Source of the DNA: Monarcha castaneiventris obscurior
Taxonomy: Eukaryota; Chordata; Aves; Passeriformes; Monarchidae
Length of the DNA stretch: 64,000 bases
Direction: 5' to 3'
NCBI GenBank assembly: GCA_026261815.1
Contig: JAMPIT010000300.1
Coordinates: 1,643,501-1,707,500, forward strand
The position numbers were made by a program, and so were the translations under genes. The notes beneath the pieces are model-generated. The model was not told where the DNA came from and made no database searches. It saw only the letters and a list, made by a program, of their open reading frames with translations. Shown here one piece after another: positions 54,316 to 64,000 of this stretch. The number at the start of each line of letters is the position of its first letter. Positions within the stretch are counted from its first letter, which is position 1.

Positions 54316-55807
54316 CAATTTTGAGATCAGCTCACTGCACCATCTCAGTGTTTCTCCTGGGGCTGGTGAGGATATTTGGTGCTATTTCAGCTCAGCCATG
54401 TGTTCCCAAGAGCTCCAGAGGGATCCAGGGGGTTGAGGAGCCTCACACTGGATTTACTCCATGTCCTGAATGCCCCAGGCTGCTGCAGATCATGGAGCTT
54501 CTGAGAGGGAGCACCAAAGCAGCAGCAACAGCAGCAGCAGGGCTGGGATGGAGCTGGGAGGGGTGAAGGGCCCTGAACTGGTTCCTCTTTCACGAAAAAT
54601 TCCTGCTGCGCACGGGGAGGCGAGGCAGGAGCAAAGGGAATTCTTTATCCCTCTCCTGAGGGAGTCCACTCCTCGTGGGGCTGAACTGAGCTGCTCGGGA
54701 AGTGCTGCTCCCTGATCCCTGGGATTCCAGTAATTGCCACTGGTCATGTCCCAGCCTCGTCACTGCCTTTGATCTGAGTGCCTTTGAATGTGAGCTCCAG
54801 ATCAGTGGGGTCAGGATGTGGCAACATGACAGGAAACTTCCAAGCTCTTGAAGAATCAGGGAATGCTGCTGGGGCTTGCACTGAGTCCTCAGAGTGCCCG
54901 CGTAACACTGCTTTTTTACCATTTCCCTGCTCTTTCTGAAGGCATTCAGAAATGGGGGATGCCTGGAGATATTTTTTTTAGCTCTTGCTCGATGCTCATG
55001 CCCCATCACCAAGAACTGTCTGATGTGTTTATTTTTGGGTGTGTGATCTTCTAAGAGATTGCTTTTACCCCTCTGACAGGGAAGTCATGGGCTTTTATTT
55101 AAGAGTTCAGGCTCCTTTCTCCCATCCTCCCACCAGATCTTTGTTTCCATCATCTGCACATTTGCATAATTCCTTTCCTTCATGCCTTTCCCAAGAATTC
55201 TCACTTCTTTGCCAGTTTTAACAGTTCTGCGGTGCTTTGAGAGATTTGGAAAGAGCAGAAGTTCCCTGAACACAAAACCTTTGATATTTCCAGCCATTTC
55301 CTTGTTTCTATTTAGGTCAACACCTGTTTGGGGCAGGGTGAGTTTCTTTCCTGGTCATCCCACTCAGCCCTTTGGATTCTCCCGGAGTCCAGCACATTCT
55401 CTGCTGTGTCAGATGTGCCCAAATGCCAAAATATATTAATTACCTTCCGAAAAGCTTACACAGAGCTTTGATTTCCTCGGTGCACATAAATCTTGTTTGC
55501 TGTGAGCTCTTCTTTCCAGGTGCCTGGTGCTGAGATGAGGCTTTGGATGCCTTTGGAGTCTTGGATCTCTCCTTCACAGGAGTTGTAAGATCGAACTCCT
55601 GCACTGAATAATGCTCACAGAGGCTCCTTCCTGTAATCCATATTGTGCATGGAAATCCTTGGGAATAGGGCGGATGGTGGCAGTTTTACTCTGGTTTCCA
55701 CAATGAACCTCTGGCTCATCTTCCCCTGCAAACATTCCTGTGCTCCGTGGATGTGCCGGATGGTGTGGTCAGGCTGCTTCGTTCTCTGGAAGGGATAATG
55801 AGAGACA
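54316..55807. other. Unique non-coding sequence
   Basis: No gene. Position 54345-54385 resembles 59755-59797 (see findings). The rest, including an AT-richer part at 54.9-55.5 kb, is unrecognised. Confidence 0.5.
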
Positions 55808-56038
55808 GGGATGGGATCTTGGGAAAGAATCGTTCCCTGGGAGGGTGGGCAGGCCCTGGCACAAGGTGCCCAGAGCAGCTGTGGCTGCCCCTGGATCCCT
55901 GGCAGTGTCCAAGGCCAGGCTGGACATTGGGGCTTGGAGCAGCCTGGGACAGTGGGAGGTGTCCCTGCTCACAGCAGGGGTGGGATGGGATGAGCTTTAA
56001 GGTCTTTTCCATCCCAACCCAGTCTGGAATTCTGTGAC
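55808..56038 (+). mobile_element. CR1 LINE fragment, plus strand (young subfamily)
   Basis: Starting around GGGATGGGATCTTGGG, it shows CGTTCCCTGGGAGGGTGGGC and CAGTGTCCAAGGCCAGGC. It ends CCCAACCCAGTCTGGAATTC TGTGAC. It is close to the 1410 copy but truncated at the ATTGGG block. Confidence 0.93.
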
Positions 56039-56387
56039 AATAAAAATCTTGGATGATGGGGCACTTGAGAGGTGCCTCCCCTCTGTACTGAGAGACTTCT
56101 TTTCCCCTTGATCCAGAACAACCCAGAAATGAGGATGTTTGGTGCTTTGCATCCTCGTGGCTTTTCATGGGAGCCCAGGATGGATCTGAAATTCCCTTTG
56201 TAGTCTGCTGCACTCAGCAGTCTCCAGTGTTTTCCTCGGCTTGGAAACCTCCTTGCTCTGCTTCCCCACTCAGTTTTTCCTGCCTCCTCTGTGGAATGTC
56301 CTGGCAGGTGATGGTCCTGCACAGACCCCGGGATTTCCTGTGTCACCCAGGCCTGCCACAGACACACCTGCAGCACCAAGCAACAAT
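56039..56387. other. Unique non-coding sequence
   Basis: No gene or repeat seen. The stretch leads into the TCTCC array. Confidence 0.5.
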
Positions 56388-56509
56388 TCTCCTCTCCTCT
56401 CCTCTCCTCTCCTCTCCTCTCCTCTCCTCTCCTCTCCTCTCCTCTCCTCTCCTCTCCTCTCCTCTCCTCTCCTCTCCTCTCCTCTCCTCTCCTCTCCTCT
56501 CCTCTCCTC
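56388..56509. repeat. (TCTCC)n microsatellite, about 24 units
   Basis: A pure pyrimidine pentamer array (CTCCTCTCCT repeated) without interruption; the complement is GGAGA. It is one of the longest simple repeats here and probably polymorphic. It generates artificial L/S- or E/R-rich peptides on both strands. Confidence 0.98.
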
Positions 56510-57059
56510 CCGCCCCGCTGTTTTTGAGGCAGGCCGTGCACCGCGGGCTTTCCCCCAGCACTTCCATCCCTGCCAGCCTGCCGAGGTGAGCCTGCTCTGA
56601 CTGACGGAGGCTTCCCTCAGCCAGCCCGCTCTGCCGTGCCTGCCTACGTTCCCTCTTTTTTTTTATTATTATTCCGGCTACGAATGATATGTTGTCTTTA
56701 AATCCTTGCTGACTGCTTAAAATTCTCCCACATCTTTGGAGTGTTTAATTATTCCCCTTCAGGAGCGGGTTTAAATTGACTGACTTCCTTTCAGCCTCTG
56801 ATTTCACATGGAATGGCAGCGCAGCTGAAATTATTCCAGCCTCCCTCCGCTCCCAGAGCTGCTGCCTGACCTGGGAAAAGCGGCACTTCCAAGCCAGCCT
56901 TCCCTCCTCCAGCTGGCTCCAATTCCATGCCCTTGTCCTTCCCCACAGCCCCGCGGATGCGGCGGGGCAGCGGCACGGAGCATCCCCCGCAGCACAGGCG
57001 CGGCTTTAGGCCGGCTTAAAGCGTGGGTGGTATTTTGGTCCCGGTTTTGTCTCCAGCTC

Positions 57060-57300
57060 CCTTCTCCGGGGGAATTGCTGATGTTCATTAGCTGCTAATT
57101 GGTGCTGGCGAGCTGCGACTTTCTCCCCCCCAGCCCCGCAGCTCCTCGGAGCAGCAGCCGGTGCTTAATTGCGGAGTCTGAGTGAAGCTGGGGGTTCACA
57201 GAGATTGCCCGACTTCTGTTATCTGCCTGCGCTTGACAATTACGTGCGGGTTTGATTAGGAAAATTTTGATGGGTTTTACTGTTCGGGCTCTTTGATGTT
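57060..57300. promoter_or_regulatory. Candidate conserved non-coding element (unverified)
   Basis: A repeat-free block with TTCATTAGCTGCTAATTGG, GTGCTTAATTGCGGAGTC, CTTGACAATTACGTGCGGG and GTTTGATTAGGAAAATTTTG, plus retained CpGs. Several ATTA/TAAT cores in a CpG-containing context are characteristic of homeodomain-regulated enhancers. Function not shown. Confidence 0.27.
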
Positions 57301-58869
57301 TGGAGGGAGCTTTAGCTGCCTGGAAAACGTGCCAGAGCGTTCCTCGGGCACGGGAAAATGGGAAATAGCGGAGCGGTGCCTTTGGAGAGGCCTCCTGTAG
57401 CCGCATCTCTGCTCCTCGTGGTCACCGTCCCAGGCACAAACAGGGGCTGGCATCTTTTTGCCCAAAAAACCAATTTGAATTTGTTGGTTTGCCTGATTGA
57501 ATCAAATTCGCCTGGAAAATGCCCCAGTTTTGACTCCCTGATCTGTTTTTGAGTGGATCTCTGTGGGTAAACATGGAAAACTCAGGTTGGAATAACTCAG
57601 ATGGGGGGAGCAGGCTCAGGGTCCACTTTAACCCAGCAACTCTCCCTGTCCCAGTGCCTGAGACACTTCCAGACCCCAAGCTGCAGTGCAAGGATCCAGA
57701 AATTCCTATCCAGGAGCTCTGAGCATGTGAAAATGTGGTTTTTAGGGAATTTTGAGTTTGGCATGTCCAAGACCATTGTGTTTGTTGGTTTCCCTGTTTG
57801 AATCAAATTCATGGATGGGGTGGCAGAGGCCTCCGAGCCCACAGGTTGCATTTTTGTGGGTTTTTTTCCTCTTTAAGAAGGAATTCCCTCGTTCCTGTGC
57901 TCTGGGAATTTGTTTTGCTGCTCTCCCAGCACCTCTGTGCAAAGCCAGGACTTGTTCTCTGCCAAATTTCACAGCCTAAGCCTTGAGCCTGGCTTAGCCC
58001 AGCGTCTTAAATCTAAAGCTTGGCTTTATTTCATGTTAAATTCATGAACTCCAACTGCCACGCACCGAACTCCTTGACCCAGAGAAGGGATTTTTGGTAA
58101 CCGTGGGGTTTTTTCTGTCTTGCAAATTCCAAAAGCTCCTCATTGCCCCATTTATGGCCCAAACCATTGCAAAAGGGCCCTGCTCTTCATTTTACACCCA
58201 CAGCCGGCTCCTTCCCACAATCCTAATATTCCATGGGGCTTCTGACAGGTCCAAGGACCTCATACACACCAAATAAAAGGGGGAAAAACAAGGACAAGGC
58301 TGTCACTGTCCCTGCTTCTCCCCAAATCCAGCTGGGATTCAGCCACAGGGGGATGTGGGAACCAACAGAAGGATCAGGATAAATCCTTCTCTAAGAGCTG
58401 AGAAAAGCAACTTTTAAACCAAAAATAACCTCAGTGTTTTCTCCACCTCCATTTTGGTCCCTGAAGGTGCTGCACCACCACTCTCAGATGCCAAAAATTA
58501 TCCCAGAGCAGGCTCATCCAAACTTTCAGGGAGGAATGGGGTGCTTAGAGCAGACAGGAGATACCCCAGTGAGGCCTCACAGGGCAGCTCCTCCACCTTG
58601 CTCAGGTTGGAATGGTCCTGCAGGGAGGAATTCCGGGAAAGTGGAGGGGAAGAACAACACTGCAGTGCCAGGTGCGATTGCCCCTCCCTGCTGGGGGTTG
58701 TTTGGAGAGATTTTAACAAATCCTTTCCAGCAGCTCCCACTGGCAACCAGTTAAGGGCTCACCCGGAAGATTCCGGGGATGTGGAGGCTCCTGGATGCTG
58801 CAGGTCCTCACCCTGAGGGAATAACACGTTTCTTTCCCAGCCAAGGCTGAGGAATCCAATTGTGCTCTT

Positions 58870-59180
58870 CCCCCTAATTGAAATGAAAAATGCTGCCATA
58901 TCAAGCCATTGAAAATATTACAAGCTTATATCTTATTAATTTGCTGTGGGAGCCGTGCCCTGAAATGTGAATCAAATCCTGAATGAGATGGTTTGAGGTA
59001 ATTCACAGGTCTGGATTTGCAACGTCCTCCCTTTTTGTTGGAGTTTGTTGTTGCTGGGCAGGATGACAGCCTGGAGATGAGACCTCATTTTAGATTTTAC
59101 AGATGCTGCGAGTGCGAAAATGAATGAAACCTCGGAGTGTAATGTTGCATGTTATTCAATTATTATCCTTCAGCTGGGGC
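58870..59180. promoter_or_regulatory. Candidate conserved non-coding element (unverified)
   Basis: An AT-rich, high-complexity stretch with CCTAATTGAAATGAAAAATG, CAAGCTTATATCTTATTAAT, GAGGTAATTCACAGG and GTAATGTTGCATGTTATTC. It has no repeat similarity and contains no frame of note. Inference from composition only. Confidence 0.25.
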
Positions 59181-59559
59181 CAGGCAGCTTCTCCAACTCC
59201 AAATCCGGGCTGGAGAAGCAGGAGGCAGCAGGGCGACTCCGAGGAAGCACAGAGTGAAACTCGAGCATGGAAACTCCTGACCTGCAAAGGATGGAGCTTC
59301 TGGAGCATTAAATGGGCTGAGCCCCGCGGTGCAATCCAGGCTTTCCAAAGGAAAGGCAGTTTCCATGGAGTTCAGGGTGTTTTCCCCTTGGGCTGCTCCG
59401 AGGGAGAGCCTGGTGGATCCACACAGCACAGGAGCAGCCTGAGCATCTCCTCAGGAGAAGCTTTTGTTTTCCATCAGAGTGGGAAATGCATGGAATTGGC
59501 TCCAAACCTGTGGGTGCTGGATCCATGGATTGTCCCTGGCTGTTTCCAGAGGGAACAAT

Positions 59560-59737
59560 GGGGCCTCTCATTTCAGTATTGCCCAGAGGAGCTGTGGCTG
59601 CCCCGGCCCTGGAAGTGCCCAAGGCCAGGTTGGGAGGGTCTTGGAGCAACCTGGGATAGTGGAATGTTTCCCATGGCAGGGGGTGGCACGGGATGGGCTT
59701 TAAGGTCCTTCCAGCCCAACCTGATTCCATGATTTCG
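59560..59737 (+). mobile_element. CR1 LINE 3' fragment, plus strand
   Basis: It shows AGAGGAGCTGTGGCTGCCCC, GGAAGTGCCCAAGGCCAGG and GGAGCAACCTGGGATAGTGG. It ends CCAACCTGATTCCATGATTTC. It is more diverged than the young copies, with an internal deletion in the CCCTGGATCCCTGG block. Confidence 0.9.
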
Positions 59738-62700
59738 GTACCAGCTCGTGCCATGCTCTCGGTGTTTCTCTGGGGCTGCTGAGGATGTTTGTGCCAGCTG
59801 CACCTCCCCTGCTGGCAGAGCAGGCTCATTCCCTGCTCCCGGGCCCATCCCATCCCACTCTTCTGCCAGAGGGACCGTCCCCACCCAGCTCCCGGCTCTG
59901 GGGAGCGGGAGGGAGAGCAGCCACGAGCACAGAGCTGAGCCCTGGCTCTGGGGGCATGGAGGGTTGTTTGCTTGATGAAATTTTATTTTTTCCAAGCGCT
60001 GCTCCGATTGTTTGTTCCAAATCCCGCTTTGCCTTCGGGAGGCCGTTTGTCACTGGGCATCCCTGCTGCTGCTCCCAGAGGAGCCAGCACTGCAGGCACT
60101 GGCGATGAACGCAGCCTGCCAAGACCACTGGGGCAGATGAGGGAGGATTGAGGCCTCCAGCTCAGGCTGGCAGGGAGAGGCAGCTGAGAGAAGGAGCCTG
60201 GATCCTGGAGCTGGGAGCAGCCAGCCCGGAGAGCAGCAACCAGCACAGCCAGCCTGGCTCTGGGAGCCTCTTCCCACATTGCAGCCCTGCAGCACTGACA
60301 GTGCAAGGGGCTGAGCACGGGCTCCAGAGCAAGGGCTCAGAAATGGCATGGAAACCACCAGGAGTGGGAGAGGGGAGGCCACAACATTCCCAGTGTTTTC
60401 CGGTGCCTCTGGGAGTTCCTCCATCCCTCTGCCAGGCTGTGCTTGGCTGCTCAGAGCTGAGTGGTTGTTGCTGGGTTGATCCCAAGGATCAGGGTCAGAG
60501 CAGCCGTGGCTGTAGGGTCACGGTGGGGGTGCAGAACCTTTTCCTGAGTGGGTTTTCCTTTCTCTGGCATTTGCTGCCTGCCAAGCCACCACTGCAGTGA
60601 CACTCTAGGCCAGTTATTGTGGTAAAACTTCCCAAACCTGTGGATTTGATGGTTTTTATCCAGGATAAAGGGAAGGAAGTGCTGCCGGGGCCTTTGTGTT
60701 GTGGGGCATCGCCCAGGCAGGAGCTGCCAGGGCTTGGACTTGGGCAGCCCCTTCTTTGCTGCTCTGTGGCCTGGCCCAGCAGCTCGTCCTGCTAGTTACA
60801 GATACAAATAATGATCATTTGCCTCAAAACTGCTTCCTGGGTGGCCAGCAGGTCTCCCAAAATCAGGGATGTGAGCCCCATCCCATCCTTCCCCGGCTGG
60901 ATGTGCCTCTGTCCCTCTGCAGGTGCTCCCTGCTGGCTGTTCCCCTCTCAGTGCTGGCTGCTCCACCCTGGCTCTCTCTGTGCTCCCTTCCAGTGTCTCT
61001 GGCTCCTGGGAGCCCTTGCACACCCCAGCACCCTTGGGAGCTGCTGCAGGGGCAGAGGGGCTGCTCCCCAGCGTGGGAAACAGCAGCATCCCGTTTTCCT
61101 GCCTTCCTGTGGGCAGAAGGAAGGCTGGGAAGGTCTCTGAGAGTGACCTGAGGTTGGAGCAAAAATTGTGCACTCCCAAAGGGAAAAAAGGAGGATTCGG
61201 GAAGGCCTGGAGCTGTTCTGCCCCATCTTTCGCTCCACACAAATTGAGAGATGCCATGAAAGTGTTCTGGCCTTTTCCCCCTCCTGTTGCCCCTTGTCCA
61301 GCGATGCTTTTCAGCCACAGTTCCCTGAGCAAAATCCTGCCTGGGCACACAGAGCGATCCCAGGAAACCTGAACTCCAGGTCTGGGGCTGGAGAAGGAGC
61401 AGGGGGGCACTGGGTGTGTGTCTGGGGAAGGTCCAGGGCTCCAGCAGAGGACAGAGAGGGATGATCAGCAGCCTGGAGCTGTCCAGGGGCCTGGAGGGAG
61501 GGTTTGGATGCGGGGTGGAGGCAGCAGCGCTGCAGCAGCTCTGGATTCTGCAGCCCTTCCCTGCTCCCACCACCTGGCTGGGGTGCAGAGCCTCTGCTCC
61601 AGCCCCTTCCCAGCTGTTTGCCTCACTCCTGCCCTGTCCCTGCCCCTCGGGGCGGCTCTGTCCGAGGGGATGTGTGCCCATCTCGGCCGCGAGCCTTGGC
61701 TCCTGCCTGCTGCTGCCTGTCCAGCAAGGAAAGCTGCTCCTGGGCAGCCTGGCCCTGCTGCTGGCCTTGGCTGAGGGACAGCGGCGCCTGGCCATGGAGG
61801 GATGGCAGCAAATGTTCATCCCTCGTCCAAGGCAAAGCCATGGTGCTGCAATCCCTGCAAAGGGGAATAAAGGGAGTCGGAGGAGAAAATCCAAGCCCAG
61901 TGCGCAGCCCGTGATGGAGACGTCAAGGACGGTGCCACAAACCGGCTGGAGGAGGAGCTGCTGGAATGCCAGGGAGGTTGAGGAGAGCTCTGGTGTGGCC
62001 ACAGTGCTTGGCCCGGCGTGTGGGACCCCATCCACGGCTGGAAAAGCCAAATTCATCCCGTCAGGAATGAGCATCCCGGGGCCGCGGTGATTTTCAGCTG
62101 GCACCTGCAGCCCTGAGCCAATTCAGCGTGAAAATGCTCAGTGTAAACACCCCGAGCATCCGCCGCACTCCCGGCCCTCCGTCCTTGCCTGACATTCAGC
62201 ATTTACACAAAACTTGGAGGGGTTTTGGCACCACAGCAGGGAAGCACACGGATTTCTCTGGAATCAAAGCAGGAGGAGCATTTGGATGTCCAAAACGACC
62301 ATTTCTGCTCTGTTAATGCTGGACAAATATTGACTCCCGGCCACTGCCAGCCCAGCCCTTCACTGCTGAATGCTCAAGGCTACTTGGATAAACAAATGCT
62401 TTCTCATGAATATTCTTATTTTAACACATCCCCAGCATAACAACGGCTCGGATGGAGGCTCATTATGCTTTTCCTCGTGCTGGCAGCTGGAGGTGACATT
62501 GTGTGGCACTCGGGTGGCACAGGGAAGGAGTGTCCCGCTGGGGAGGGTCACTTGTCCGGGGCACAGGGCAGCTGTACGGTTCTTGGTCTCTGCTCGACCC
62601 GGAGCAACGCAAAAATAAATTGCAGTTCCTGCTCTTGCAGGAGGGAGGGAGGAGCAGCCAGCACAGCCCTGGATCATCCATTCATTCTTTTAGTGCCTCG

Positions 62701-62960
62701 TGGTGCTGGCAGCCGCAGCCCAGGGGCTGCAGGTGATGCGCACCTGGATTGCTCCCCAAAATCTCCTTCCCAGCAGCGAGGATGCCTGGCTGGGGCTCAG
62801 CCTGGGACCTCTCCCTCGGCTGCAGGAGCCCTGTGACCCTTCCTGCCCCGGCAGCCCTGAGGCAAAGGAGTGACCGTCCTGTGCCACCGGGGTGGGGCAG
62901 TCCCACATTCCCGCTGAGCCGGGATGCACCAGGAGCTCCCCAGAGAGGTGACAGGGGAGA
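59738..62960. other. Long unique GC-rich interval without gene
   Basis: No CR1, LTR or tandem array was recognised over 3.2 kb. A minus-strand open frame of 413 codons (60863-62104) crosses stop-poor DNA and has no domain or codon pattern that I recognise. A short AT-rich patch with CATGAATATTCTTATTTTAAC lies at 62405. Confidence 0.5.
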
Positions 62961-63510
62961 GCCATGGAATTGTAGAATGGTTTGGGGAGGAAGGGAGCTT
63001 AAAGTTGATCTTGTTCCACCCCCCTGCCATGGCAGGGACACCTCCCACTGTCCCAGGCTGCTCCAAGCCCCAATGTCCAGCCTGGCCTTGGGCACTGCCA
63101 GGGACCCAGGGGCAGCCACAGCTGCTCTGGGCACCCTGTGCCAGGGCCTGCCCACCCTCCCAGGGAACAATTCCTTCCCAATATCCCATCCATCCCTGCC
63201 CTGTGGCAGTGGGAAGCCATTCCCTGGGTCCTGTTGCTCCAGGCCTTGTCCCATGTCTCTTTCCATGTTTCCTGCAGCTCCTTCAGGCCCTGGAAGGCCC
63301 CAGTGAGGTCACCCCAAAGCTTCTCCTCTCCAGGCTGAACAATCCCAGCTCTCCCAGCCTTTCCTCCCAGCAGAGCTGCTCCATCCCTCTGCTCATCCTG
63401 GAGCCTCCTCTGGCCTGGCTCCAGCAGCTCCAGGTCCTTCCTGTGCTGGGCCCCAGGGCTGGGGCAGCTCTGCAGGTGGGGTCTCAGCTGAGGGGGCACA
63501 GGGGCAGAAC
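62961..63510 (-). mobile_element. CR1 LINE fragment, minus strand (young subfamily, long copy)
   Basis: The tail on plus is GCCATGGAATTGTAGAATGG. It continues CATGGCAGGGACACCTCCC and runs to CTCAGCTGAGGGGGCACAGG. It is nearly identical to the 14568 copy over about 500 bp. The upstream CAGCAGG block of that copy is absent. Confidence 0.95.
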
Positions 63511-64000
63511 CAGCCCAGGGCTCGGGGGGGTTCTGGAATGGGAAAACAACATCCTGGCTTCTAAATGTTCTTCAGCTGCAACCCCGGAATGTTCTAGACA
63601 AACCCCCTGGGTTAGGACAGACCCCACTACTCCTGGCACAGCTGTCCCAGTCCCCATTTCTGCTTCCCACTCTTGGGATGGGGATGCAGCCCATGGTCAG
63701 CGGCTTTGGAGTGAATAATTCCCCTTAAGGTGATGTTGTTGAGCACCTGGGGACGCCTCCTGCTCCCCCTGGTCCCAGCAGGACCCTCCTTGAGCTGCAC
63801 TCTGTCCCTCCAAAGTGGCTGGGAACAGCAGCCTCCCGCCCGGCACCGCTCCAGGGGCATTTTCCATGGATCCCAATGACTCCACAGGGCTGAGCTGGCA
63901 GCAAGGGGAAGCTCTGGAAATGCTTTGGGATAAACCAGAAGCAGAGGGAGCAGAGGATGAGGTTTTCCAGAAGAGCTCTTCCAGAATAACTCCTCCCCTG
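63511..64000. other. Unique non-coding sequence to window end
   Basis: No gene or repeat recognised. The interval continues beyond the window. Confidence 0.5.

Larger units (their letters stand above)
56510..59559. other. Long unique interval without gene
   Basis: No exon or repeat family was recognised over 3 kb. A T-rich run with TTATTATTATTCC lies near 56657. CpG-rich sequence occurs at 56930-57010. Two short near-identical texts (GGAAACCAACAAACACAAT-like, complement at about 57774, and TTGTTGGTTTGCCTGATTG at 57481) hint at an internal 30-bp duplication: TTTGTTGGTTTCCCTGTTTG against TTTGTTGGTTTGCCTGATTG, each followed by AATCAAATTC. Motif-rich blocks are listed separately. Confidence 0.5.

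Noticed and set aside
60863..62104. 413-codon minus-strand frame in unique DNA
   Set aside because: No recognisable domain; composition is proline/serine/glycine-rich, as expected for random GC-rich sequence. An overlapping plus-strand frame is also long.
1..64000. tRNA, rRNA, snRNA or other classical RNA gene
   Set aside because: No tRNA A/B box pair with cloverleaf, and no rRNA or snRNA core, was noticed by eye. A covariance-model scan was not possible, so small RNAs could be missed.

Overview
The window looks like vertebrate nuclear DNA from a bird, most probably a songbird (passerine). The main evidence is about two dozen fragments of CR1, the dominant avian LINE. Each is cut at its 5' side and ends in the CR1-type ATTCTATGATTCT-like 3' tail, and many are only slightly diverged. 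Two solo endogenous-retrovirus LTRs, GC-rich DNA rich in simple repeats, and the absence of Alu, B1 or L1 fit the same assignment. Nothing prokaryotic or plasmid-like is present.

I could not support any protein-coding gene, tRNA, rRNA or CRISPR array. The long open frames are explained by stop-poor GC-rich DNA, by CR1 remnants whose frame is the decayed C-terminus of the LINE polymerase ORF, and by a 39-bp minisatellite whose period is a multiple of three. The window is best read as intergenic DNA or one long intron. Its functional content, if any, should lie in non-coding elements.

Layout. 1-9 kb: unique DNA with four plus-strand CR1 copies, ending in a CpG-rich patch beside a 39-bp minisatellite. 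9-30 kb: unique DNA with seven minus-strand CR1 pieces, several microsatellites (CATC/CCCCAT, ATT, AATAATC, GGGAA), a 33/37-bp minisatellite and CpG-rich blocks. 30-33.6 kb: a repeat cluster in which a solo LTR with a 6-bp target duplication sits between two CR1 copies in inverted orientation, followed by two more CR1 copies. 34-43 kb: two TTAA-rich clusters, four minus-strand CR1 pieces and a second solo LTR (4-bp target duplication). 43-54 kb: a 230-bp non-CR1 sequence present twice (45.5 and 47.1 kb), a 33-base T run, a 30-bp repeat and a 240-270-bp head-to-tail duplication. 54-64 kb: three more plus-strand CR1 copies (after one ending at 54.3 kb), a long (TCTCC)n tract and a final minus-strand CR1.

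Between the repeats are AT-richer islands carrying dense homeodomain, TALE, GATA or SOX-like motifs (for example 13.95, 16.2, 29.9, 46.1, 51, 53.2, 57.1 and 58.9 kb). They look like candidate conserved non-coding elements, but conservation cannot be judged from one sequence. No previously undescribed system can be claimed. The strongest leads are the paired 230-bp repeat, the inverted CR1 pair around the LTR, the sequence shared downstream of two CR1 tails, and the TTAA clusters.
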